Positions 1-6,014 of a DNA stretch of 11,830 nt are shown here, in pieces. The stretch's first letter is position 1; the number at the start of each line of letters is the position of its first letter. The stretch is from JBCCRH01 sp039208045 (GTDB taxonomy: Bacteria; Bacteroidota; Bacteroidia; Chitinophagales; Saprospiraceae), in assembly GCA_039208045.1 (NCBI GenBank), contig JBCCRH010000162.1:1-11830 (forward strand), given 5' to 3'. The notes below the pieces were generated by a model. That model had not been told where the DNA came from, searched no databases, and was given only the letters and a program-made list of their open reading frames with translations. The position numbers and the translations under genes were made by a program.

Positions 1-1036
1 CTTCACTAAGGCCTGTATATAACTGGATTTTCTCGATAGACTCTACATTAGCCTTCATCATTTTGGCAACTTCCATATTTCTTTTATCTATACCCTGCTC
101 TATACCCTGCTCTATACCCTGCTCTATACCCTGCTCTATACCCTGCTCTATACCCTGCTCTATACCTTGCTCTATACCTTGTTCTATACCTTGTTCTATA
201 CCTTGTTCTATACCCTCCTTTATGCCCTGCTCTATTCCTTGTTTTATTCCCTGTTCTCTGCCTTCTCTCTTACCTTGTTCCCTACCTTCAATTAACCCTT
301 TTTCTCTCCCTTCTGCTGTAGAGGTATCTATCACATTTTTTAGATCTAAATAGACCTTTAAGCTTCGTTGGTATGCCTTTTTCTCTTTGGGGGAAAAGTT
401 GGCAATGGCGGCAGCTTCGAATAGTTGCTTGAATATCCGTTCTTGAAGCTTGATGGGCCGGTCATTAAGGTTTGATAGGTGCTTAAACACGTACAGCCAT
501 TTATCAAAATGTGTCTCAAGCTCTTCCTCCGCCTTGGTAAACTTAGGCAATTCGATATAGATGAACTTTAGCTTATCATAGAAGACCTCACAGTTTTGAT
601 CTTTTAGCTCTACTATATGGAGAAGCTCTTTTTCATTTTTATGATCCTCAAAAATAAAATCTAGGATACCAATGGTATAGACTGGTGTAAGCTTATAATT
701 CCAATTTTTCTTTTTGCCCTGTTCTTGAATAGGGAAAGAAGCATAGTAGACACTTCTGTCTTTGAAGTAATTTTGCTTCGCCTTTTGCATTTCTACAATA
801 AAGCGCTCTCCATTTCGGCCTATACAATAAATATCAAAAATGGCCGTACGATCAATGATCTGTTGCCCTAAGTGTTCGTTCTTAGCGTAACTCAGATCCT
901 CGATATGATGTTCTTCAGGAAGTAGCTGATTTAAGAAATCAACCAACAAGGCCTTATTTGGCTCTGTGCCAAATAACTTCTTAAAGCCAAAATCCGTTAA
1001 CGGATTTACATATTTGCTGCCATCAATAATACCCAT
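1..1036 (-). CDS. Rpn/PDDEXK_2-type nuclease (putative transposase), 3' end cut by window edge
   Basis: This frame is open from the ATG at 1036 to the left edge, giving 345 residues with no stop. The N-terminus (NPLTDFGFKKLFG, residues 11-23) and the core strand FDIYCIGRNGERFIVEMQK (67-85) are typical of the Rpn / PD-(D/E)XK transposase family. D68, E82 and Q84 fit the D-Xn-E-X-Q catalytic pattern, and LTPVYTIGILDF (116-127) is another family block. Known members are DNA endonucleases that promote RecA-independent recombination; many are carried as mobile or multicopy genes. Residues from about 241 to 316 are a Glu/Gln/Gly/Ile repeat, and what follows (KRNMEVAKMMKANVESIEKI, then LYTGLSEE) matches the short C-terminal helical tail of this family, so only a few residues are probably missing. 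No Shine-Dalgarno sequence precedes the ATG, and no earlier in-frame ATG was found. It lies downstream of ftsH in the same direction but behind a terminator, so it is probably expressed separately. The family call is firm; the cellular role is inferred. Confidence 0.88.
   Translation of the reverse strand, partial: MGIIDGSKYVNPLTDFGFKKLFGTEPNKALLVDFLNQLLPEEHHIEDLSYAKNEHLGQQIIDRTAIFDIYCIGRNGERFIVEMQKAKQNYFKDRSVYYASFPIQEQGKKKNWNYKLTPVYTIGILDFIFEDHKNEKELLHIVELKDQNCEVFYDKLKFIYIELPKFTKAEEELETHFDKWLYVFKHLSNLNDRPIKLQERIFKQLFEAAAIANFSPKEKKAYQRSLKVYLDLKNVIDTSTAEGREKGLIEGREQGKREGREQGIKQGIEQGIKEGIEQGIEQGIEQGIEQGIEQGIEQGIEQGIEQGIEQGIEQGIDKRNMEVAKMMKANVESIEKIQLYTGLSE
89..316 (-). repeat. 12-bp in-frame tandem repeat coding for EQGI units
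   Basis: The plus-strand unit is TATACCCTGCTC, read on the minus strand as GAG CAG GGT ATA (Glu-Gln-Gly-Ile). Units 89-160 are six identical copies. The copy at 161-172 has one change, 173-208 holds three copies of a second version (TATACCTTGTTC), and 209-256 holds four variant copies. From 257 to about 316 the 12-base phase is still visible but strongly decayed. Every unit is a multiple of three, so gain or loss of copies keeps the nuclease frame open. The protein product has Gly and Ile every fourth residue with charged or polar residues between, probably a helical linker. Confidence 0.93.
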
Positions 1037-1070
1037 TTTAGCTATAACATTACTTTCTACTAAAATACAT

Positions 1071-1112
1071 AAAAAAAGAGGCTAAAGCTCTAAAGCCTTA
1101 CCCTCTTTTTTT
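1071..1112 (-). terminator. Rho-independent terminator downstream of ftsH
   Basis: An 11-bp stem pairs AAAAAAAGAGG (1071-1081) with CCTCTTTTTTT (1102-1112). An alternative inner stem, AGGCT/AGCCT (1079-1083 with 1094-1098), lies inside it. On the minus strand, the ftsH direction, the hairpin ends in a run of seven T. The A and T runs make it symmetrical, so it could stop transcription from either side. It separates ftsH from the nuclease gene. Confidence 0.75.
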
Positions 1113-1128
1113 AACCAAACATACTCAC

Positions 1129-1154
1129 TGTAGTCGAGCGAAGCCGAGACTACA
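1129..1154. repeat. REP-like palindrome over the ftsH stop codon
   Basis: TGTAGTC (1129-1135) and GACTACA (1148-1154) form a perfect 7-bp inverted repeat around a GAGCGAAGCCGA core. The ftsH TAG stop (1150-1152) lies inside the right arm. The core resembles the GAGCG-AG-CGA palindromes that I recall as scattered between genes in Bacteroidota; that resemblance is from memory and was not searched. It sits just before the terminator and could strengthen 3' end formation or protect the ftsH message. Confidence 0.5.
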
Positions 1155-3159
1155 CCTCCTTCGGTGCCTCCGGCGACTGCTCTTCCTCAGAGCTATGCTC
1201 CGCTGCATTATCCGAATTCGTTGGCTCTACATCGGTCTCGCGCTTTGCTTCGAACGGACGCGGACCAATTAGACGCTCCACATCGGACTTGAGCAAAACT
1301 TCTTTATCCAATAAGGCTTGCGCCAAAATTTCTAATTCATTACGACGCTCCGTCAATAGCTCCTTCGCACGATCGTACTGAGAGTCAATTAGGTCACGTA
1401 CTTCCTTATCAATGATGGTTGCTGTTTCATCAGAGTAAGGCTTCTGGAACTGATACTGTCCTTGTGGATCATAGAAAGACACCTGGCCTACCTTATTATT
1501 CATACCATATACAGTTGTCATCGCATATCCCATCTTAGTGACACGATCCAGATCGCTTACTGCACCAGTTGTAATTTTATCAAAGACAATATCTTCCGCA
1601 GCACGCCCTCCTAAAGTAGCCGTCATCTCATCCAATAGCTGCTCTGTGCGATACAAATACTGATCGCGAGGTAGATACTGTGCATAACCCAAGGCTGCTG
1701 CACCACGAGGTACAATCGTCACCTTCACTAGTGGATAAGCATACTCTAGATACCATCCACAAACAGCGTGGCCTGCTTCGTGATAGGCAATAATCTTTTT
1801 CTCTTCCGGAGAAATCAGCTTATTCTTTTTCTCCAAACCACCGATTACCCGGTCTAAGGCGTAGTTGAAATCATCTAGGCCAACTGCCTTTTTATTGCGG
1901 CGAGCAGCCACCAAGGCAGCTTCGTTACAAACATTAGCGATATCAGCACCTGCAAAACCTGGAGTCATCTCTGCTAATACTGCCGAGTCAATTGTTTGAG
2001 ACGTTTTGATAGAAGTTAAGTGCACATCAAAAATAGCCTGACGGCCTGCTAAATCAGGTAAGTCAATGCTAATTTGGCGGTCAAAACGGCCAGGACGACG
2101 CAAGGCAGAATCTAGAATATCTGGGCGATTTGTCGCAGCCATCAGGATGACTCCTTTGTCCGTTGAAAACCCATCCATCTCTACTAGTAGCTGATTCAGC
2201 GTATTCTCACGCTCATCATTGCCACCCTGGAAAGCAGAACGACCACGCGCACGACCAATCGCATCAATCTCATCAATAAATACAATACATGGTGCTTTTT
2301 CTCTAGCCTGCTTAAATAAATCACGTACTCGCGAAGCACCAACTCCTACAAACATCTCCACAAAATCAGAACCGGATATAGAAAAGAAGGGAACACCAGC
2401 CTCACCAGCCACCGCCTTCGCCAAGAGCGTCTTACCGGTACCGGGAGGGCCTACCAATAGCACCCCTTTTGGAATTTTACCTCCAAGTGCTGTATATTTT
2501 TTCGGATTCTTCAAAAAGTCGACTACTTCCATTACTTCTTCTTTCGCCTCATCCAAACCAGCTACATCTTGGAAGGTTACATTCACTTTTGAGTTCTGAT
2601 CGAATAGTGTCGCTTTCGACTTTCCGATATTAAATATTTGCGCCCCAGCGCCACCACCAGCACCGCCCATACGACGCATAATAAATATCCATATAGCAAT
2701 AAGAAATGCAATAGGCAATATCCATCCCAACAAGGGAGTGAGCCAGTTTTGCTTTGTTTCGTATTTAGGATAAATACGCGCCTCACGTGGAATACTTGCA
2801 CGCTCTTGCATGTCTTGTAGCTGCTCATTGAACGAATCTACAGAACCAATCTCGCGCCAGTAGTGGTAGCGATTACCTCCCAGATTACTCTGAGCGGCAT
2901 CCTTGTACTTATCTTCTCCCAGCTTATCCTTTTTAATGTAGATATGAGCACGCTTCTCATTGAGTACAATAAGCTTTTCAATATCCTGATTGACAACCAT
3001 GTCTTCGAGGCGATTCATTGTGATCTGCTCTTTTGCCCCTTCTGACATGGTGTACAGGTTCAGACCGATCAGAAACAAAGCAATTACCCCATAGATCCAG
3101 TAAGCACTGAATTTTGGGCTACTTGGTTTGTTGCTATCATTATTGTTCCTGTTTTCCAT
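1150..3159 (-). CDS. ftsH: ATP-dependent zinc metalloprotease FtsH
   Basis: FtsH is a hexameric inner-membrane AAA+ protease that pulls out and degrades damaged membrane proteins and short-lived cytosolic regulators. With the ATG at 3159 the protein has 669 residues. It shows a first membrane helix (about 20-38), a periplasmic segment, a second helix (about 140-162) and a Gly-rich linker. The AAA domain has Walker A GPPGTGKT (237-244), Walker B IVFIDEID (292-299) and the second region of homology with arginine fingers R355 and R358. The M41 peptidase site is HEAGH (460-464), with D536 as the likely third zinc ligand. The acidic tail is variable in the family. The start at 3159 is chosen because AGAGG lies 7 bases upstream and the protein then begins just before helix 1; a GTG at 3204 would add 15 residues and sits inside a palindrome. 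rsfS lies upstream on the same strand after about 194 bp. Confidence 0.97.
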   Translation of the reverse strand: MENRNNNDSNKPSSPKFSAYWIYGVIALFLIGLNLYTMSEGAKEQITMNRLEDMVVNQDIEKLIVLNEKRAHIYIKKDKLGEDKYKDAAQSNLGGNRYHYWREIGSVDSFNEQLQDMQERASIPREARIYPKYETKQNWLTPLLGWILPIAFLIAIWIFIMRRMGGAGGGAGAQIFNIGKSKATLFDQNSKVNVTFQDVAGLDEAKEEVMEVVDFLKNPKKYTALGGKIPKGVLLVGPPGTGKTLLAKAVAGEAGVPFFSISGSDFVEMFVGVGASRVRDLFKQAREKAPCIVFIDEIDAIGRARGRSAFQGGNDERENTLNQLLVEMDGFSTDKGVILMAATNRPDILDSALRRPGRFDRQISIDLPDLAGRQAIFDVHLTSIKTSQTIDSAVLAEMTPGFAGADIANVCNEAALVAARRNKKAVGLDDFNYALDRVIGGLEKKNKLISPEEKKIIAYHEAGHAVCGWYLEYAYPLVKVTIVPRGAAALGYAQYLPRDQYLYRTEQLLDEMTATLGGRAAEDIVFDKITTGAVSDLDRVTKMGYAMTTVYGMNNKVGQVSFYDPQGQYQFQKPYSDETATIIDKEVRDLIDSQYDRAKELLTERRNELEILAQALLDKEVLLKSDVERLIGPRPFEAKRETDVEPTNSDNAAEHSSEEEQSPEAPKEV

Positions 3160-3195
3160 TAATTTTCCTCTTTTAACTTCTTCTGATAACTTGAT

Positions 3196-3223
3196 CTTTC
3201 CCACAGTAAAGTGATTGGGAAAG
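3196..3223. promoter_or_regulatory. Inverted repeat in the ftsH leader
   Basis: CTTTCCCA (3196-3203) and TGGGAAAG (3216-3223) are perfect 8-bp inverted arms around a 12-base loop, 37 bases upstream of the preferred ftsH ATG. No T-run follows on the minus strand, so a terminator is unlikely. It may be an RNA hairpin in the ftsH leader or a protein-binding site. It also covers the alternative GTG start at 3204, which argues against that start. Confidence 0.45.
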
Positions 3224-3253
3224 TGGATTTATGACTTAGGTAGGAATACTAAA

Positions 3254-3268
3254 TTTCGATTATCGAAA
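3254..3268. promoter_or_regulatory. Palindrome TTTCGAT-T-ATCGAAA upstream of ftsH, possible operator
   Basis: Two perfect 7-bp arms flank a single central base, about 95 bp upstream of the ftsH ATG in the rsfS-ftsH gap. A one-base centre makes a poor hairpin but suits binding of a dimeric regulator. No clear TAnnTTTG promoter was found beside it. The regulatory role is inferred only from shape and place. Confidence 0.35.
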
Positions 3269-3353
3269 GCAGTACCTTCTAAATATATTTTTTTCTTAAC
3301 AACGCTTGAAAACTAATTTCGTTGCATTTTATCGACTAAGGATTTGTCAAAAG

Positions 3354-3740
3354 CTATAAACTTTCATATGAAGTGAACTGTGCATCGCTCCATAGATTTT
3401 CCAGATCGTAAAATTCGCGTTTCTCTCGACCAAATATATGCACCACAGTAGTAAAGAAGTCAACACAAATCCAAACAGCTGCCTGCTCTCCTTCAGTGTG
3501 GTTAGGTACCACGCCATACTCTTGCTTCAAGCGCTTGTACAGATTACCCGAAATAGCTTTGACTTGTGTGTTGGAATCCCCTTCGCAGATAATAAAAAAA
3601 TCGGTAGGAGCATCTTCTAACTGACGCATATCCAATTTGACGATATTTTTACCCTTAATGTCCTGGATACAGTCGATGATTATGTCGTTTAGTTCTTCTG
3701 TGGTGAGCTTGCGCTGCTGAACGTTAAGCTGTGAATTCAA
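3354..3740 (-). CDS. rsfS: Ribosome silencing factor RsfS (Iojap/YbeB family)
   Basis: RsfS binds protein uL14 on the large ribosomal subunit and blocks joining with the small subunit, lowering translation in starvation or stationary phase. The 128-residue product covers the whole family fold. Visible blocks are the N-terminal helix LTTEELNDIIIDCIQDIKG (12-30), the core APTDFFIICEGDSNTQV (44-60), and the C-terminal HTEGEQAAVWICVDFFTTVVHIF with REFYDLENLW. Length is normal (about 110-130). There is no in-frame ATG before residue 38, which is too late for the fold. TTG at 3740 is therefore the likely start, with CTG at 3746 as a poorer choice; a TAA lies just upstream at 3750-3752. No Shine-Dalgarno is seen. 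It is divergent from the biotin ligase gene and upstream of ftsH on the same strand, an arrangement I recall as common in Bacteroidota. Confidence 0.93.
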   Translation of the reverse strand: MNSQLNVQQRKLTTEELNDIIIDCIQDIKGKNIVKLDMRQLEDAPTDFFIICEGDSNTQVKAISGNLYKRLKQEYGVVPNHTEGEQAAVWICVDFFTTVVHIFGREKREFYDLENLWSDAQFTSYESL

Positions 3741-3764
3741 ATTCAGATTTTATTAGTTTTGTGA

Positions 3765-4541
3765 ATGATTAAATACGATCAATTAAGTTTACAAAATACA
3801 CTTTTTGTTGGCAAAGACTTGTGGCACTTTCCTCAGCTCGACTCGACGAACTCCTTCGCTCAATCTCTACTCACAAAAACCACTCCAAGCGATGGAACTG
3901 TCATTTCGACTTATCAACAAACGGCTGGTAAAGGTCAAATTGGCAGTACATGGGAAAGTGAAGCTGAGAAAAATATCACGCTGAGCATAATTCTCTACCC
4001 CCATTTTTTACTTCCTAAGCAACAATTTTGGCTAACCAAAGTAACCGCTTTAGGAGTTCGCCAATTCATTGCCGATTGCGTTTCCCAAGAAGTTTATATC
4101 AAATGGCCTAACGACATCTACATTAAAGATAAAAAAACTTCCGGTATTCTAATTCAAAACACGCTTTCAGCTAGTACTATTCAGTCTACCATTGTAGGAA
4201 TAGGCTTAAATGTGAACCAAACCAATTTTTCCCCTGCCTTACCAAATCCTACGTCATTACAATTATCCAGCCAATTAGTTTACGACTTAGATGCCCTCCG
4301 GGCTCAATTGTGTGCCATTTTTGAGCAATATTATTTACAGCTGCGTGCTGGAAAGCTACAAAGCATCCACCAGGAGTACCTTAACCACCTCTACCGGATC
4401 AACCAATTAGCATCCTACGAAAGTTCCGATGGTCAGTCATTTAACGGTATAATTCGTGGTATTTCGGAAAATGGACAGCTCCAAGTTGAACACAATGGCA
4501 GACTAAAGAATTTTGATCTGAAAGCTATTCGATTCCGTTAA
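3765..4541 (+). CDS. birA: Biotin--[acetyl-CoA-carboxylase] ligase, catalytic type without HTH
   Basis: This enzyme makes biotinyl-5'-AMP from biotin and ATP and attaches biotin to the acceptor lysine of carboxylase carrier proteins such as AccB. The 258-residue product starts directly with the catalytic domain (LDSTNSFAQ, 25-33), so it lacks the N-terminal DNA-binding domain of E. coli BirA and should not act as a repressor. Motifs seen are the biotin-binding loop QTAGKGQIGSTW (52-63), KWPNDIYI (113-120), KKTSGILIQ (123-131) with K124 matching the catalytic lysine of BirA, and GIGLNVNQ (145-152). A small SH3-like C-terminal domain follows. The loop differs from the usual GRGRRG: positions matching BirA R116, R118 and R119 are Lys, Gln and Ile. 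The ATG at 3765 has no Shine-Dalgarno sequence. cinA follows after 19 bp, so the two are probably co-transcribed. Confidence 0.94.
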   Translation: MIKYDQLSLQNTLFVGKDLWHFPQLDSTNSFAQSLLTKTTPSDGTVISTYQQTAGKGQIGSTWESEAEKNITLSIILYPHFLLPKQQFWLTKVTALGVRQFIADCVSQEVYIKWPNDIYIKDKKTSGILIQNTLSASTIQSTIVGIGLNVNQTNFSPALPNPTSLQLSSQLVYDLDALRAQLCAIFEQYYLQLRAGKLQSIHQEYLNHLYRINQLASYESSDGQSFNGIIRGISENGQLQVEHNGRLKNFDLKAIRFR

Positions 4542-4560
4542 TCGTAAAAACGACCCTTAC

Positions 4561-5820
4561 ATGAAGGCACATATCATCACAATAGGCGACGAAATTCTTA
4601 TTGGACAAGTTGTAGATACCAACTCTGCTTGGATGGGGCAACAGCTCAATCTATTGGGGGCAACCCTCAACCACATCGACTCCATTAGCGATGAAGCAGA
4701 AGATATTCAAGCAGCTCTCGGACGTGCTCTACAGACCGCAGATCTAATCTTAATGACGGGAGGCTTGGGTCCTACCAAAGATGATATTACCAAAAAGGCA
4801 ATTGCCGATTTCTTTGGGGTAGCCTTGGAATTTCATCAACCAACCTACGATCGTATCCTACGCATTTTCGAACGCCTTGGCCGCGAAACGACCCCTGCCC
4901 ACAAAGCGCAGTGCTACATGCCAGCTAATGCCACGCTATTGCGCAATAAGATGGGTTCTGCCCCCGGTATGTGGTTTGAGCATGAGGATACCATCTTGGT
5001 CTCTATGCCCGGCGTACCCTATGAAATGAAGTCCATTATGCAAGAAGAGGTATTCCCAAGACTGAAGAACCACTTTAAGCTACAAACCGTGCTTCACCGC
5101 ACCATCCTCACCGTAGGAGAGGGAGAATCTAGAATTGCAGCTCGCATAGAAGATATTGAAGATAATTTACCAAAGCATATTAAACTAGCCTTTTTACCCA
5201 ACTTAGGGAAGGTGCGCTTGCGTCTTTCGACCAAAGGAGCAAACGAACAAGCTTTACAGCAAGAACTAAACCATTACGTACAGCAGATAGAAGCACGCAT
5301 TCCAGAACTCGTTTTCGGACACGATAAAGAACTGTTAGAAGAGGTAGTAGGTAGAACACTCCAAGAACGTGGACTCAGCTTGACTACAGCTGAAAGTTGT
5401 ACAGGTGGCTTTTTGGCACATAAGATTACCAGTGTTCCAGGTTCTTCTGCTTATTTTATGGGTAGTATTATCGCTTACGCAAATGATGTAAAGGTCAATC
5501 AACTGAGAGTGAAGCCTGAGACTTTGGCGACTCATGGTGCAGTGAGCGAAGCAACGGTGAAAGAGATGGTAGTTGGCGCTTTGCAGCTTATGCATACAGA
5601 CATTGCTATTGCTGTTTCTGGGGTAGCTGGCCCTGGAGGGGGAACGCCTGAAAAGCCTGTAGGAACAGTATGGCTAGCTGTAGGAAACAACGAGCAAATA
5701 CAGACTCGAAAACTTCAAATTGGCAAGGATCGTTTAAAAAATATCCAGTACGCAACGGTACAGGCACTAAATATGATTCGAAAATTTGTTTTACAAGAGT
5801 ACCCAAATACCAATAATTAA
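4561..5820 (+). CDS. cinA: CinA family protein: MoCF-like domain plus nicotinamide-nucleotide amidase
   Basis: The product is a full-length two-domain CinA of 419 residues. Residues 1 to about 170 form the MoeA/MogA-like (COG1058) domain, with IITIGDEILIGQVVDTNS (5-22) and TGGLGPTKDDIT (66-77). In studied CinA proteins this domain hydrolyses ADP-ribose or related dinucleotide pyrophosphates. A linker region follows (about 175-250), then the PncC/CinA C-terminal domain (about 255-415) with AESCTGG (277-283), containing the catalytic-site S279, and SGVAGPGGGTPEKPVGTV (353-370). That domain removes the amide of nicotinamide mononucleotide to give nicotinate mononucleotide for NAD recycling. In some bacteria cinA is a competence-induced gene; no competence gene is visible here. 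Both motif sets look intact. It is the second gene of a likely biotin ligase-cinA unit. The stop TAA is followed at once by GGAGGTGG. Confidence 0.96.
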   Translation: MKAHIITIGDEILIGQVVDTNSAWMGQQLNLLGATLNHIDSISDEAEDIQAALGRALQTADLILMTGGLGPTKDDITKKAIADFFGVALEFHQPTYDRILRIFERLGRETTPAHKAQCYMPANATLLRNKMGSAPGMWFEHEDTILVSMPGVPYEMKSIMQEEVFPRLKNHFKLQTVLHRTILTVGEGESRIAARIEDIEDNLPKHIKLAFLPNLGKVRLRLSTKGANEQALQQELNHYVQQIEARIPELVFGHDKELLEEVVGRTLQERGLSLTTAESCTGGFLAHKITSVPGSSAYFMGSIIAYANDVKVNQLRVKPETLATHGAVSEATVKEMVVGALQLMHTDIAIAVSGVAGPGGGTPEKPVGTVWLAVGNNEQIQTRKLQIGKDRLKNIQYATVQALNMIRKFVLQEYPNTNN

Positions 5821-5826
5821 GGAGGT

Positions 5827-5864
5827 GGCTTTCGCAAAATGCACACTTCTATTGTGCAAAAGCG
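5827..5864 (+). other. Hairpin-forming inverted repeat after cinA
   Basis: TGCACA (5840-5845) and TGTGCA (5853-5858) form a perfect stem with a 7-base loop. Outer bases GCTTT and AAAGC can extend it across an unpaired stretch. No T-run follows, so it is not a standard intrinsic terminator. It may stabilise the cinA 3' end or aid Rho-independent pausing; the role is uncertain. Confidence 0.35.
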
Positions 5865-5916
5865 TAATACCATAAATTACAACAGATACATGAGCTTGGC
5901 TATCCGTCCCTTCGTG

Positions 5917-5948
5917 TTTGATTAAGCGCCTGAATTCCAGTATTTTTG
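5917..5948 (+). promoter_or_regulatory. Bacteroidota-type promoter for the E2 gene
   Basis: TTTG (5917-5920) followed after 20 bases by TATTTTTG (5941-5948) fits the known primary sigma factor consensus of this phylum (-33 TTTG, spacer 19-21, -7 TAnnTTTG). The start of transcription would be near 5954-5956, leaving a leader of about 60 bases before the ATG at 6015. This is the only site in the window where both boxes and the spacing agree. Confidence 0.65.
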
Positions 5949-5969
5949 CAGTCTAAACAGCATTTTTTT
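5947..5969 (+). terminator. Weak hairpin with seven T, possible terminator or attenuator
   Basis: TGCAGT (5947-5952) pairs with ACAGCA (5957-5962) with one A-A mismatch and a CTAA loop, and seven T follow (5963-5969). This could end the cinA message. It overlaps the -7 box of the E2 promoter, so a transcript starting there would contain only part of the hairpin. The short mismatched stem keeps confidence low. Confidence 0.3.
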
Positions 5970-6014
5970 GTCCTTAACCAAAGATTATAACCAAACCACA
6001 AACCACGACACAGC

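Noticed and set aside
89..256. Possible CRISPR array
   Set aside because: The unit is 12 bp with no spacers and lies in frame within a coding region; no cas gene is near.
63..353. Plus-strand open frame with SIPC repeats
   Set aside because: It is the antisense reading of the 12-bp repeat inside the nuclease gene; its repeats follow from the coding repeat on the minus strand, and the nuclease has clear family motifs.
1116..1123. TATGTTTG on the minus strand as a promoter for the nuclease gene
   Set aside because: It fits the -7 pattern, but no TTTG box stands 19-21 bases upstream, and the terminator at 1071-1112 lies between it and the gene.
2219..2599. Plus-strand open frame opposite the FtsH AAA domain
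   Set aside because: It lies antisense to the strongly conserved ATPase region of ftsH and shows no family motif.
3160..3204. GTG at 3204 as the start of ftsH
   Set aside because: It would add 15 charged residues, has no ribosome-binding site and lies at an inverted repeat, whereas the ATG at 3159 has AGAGG in front.
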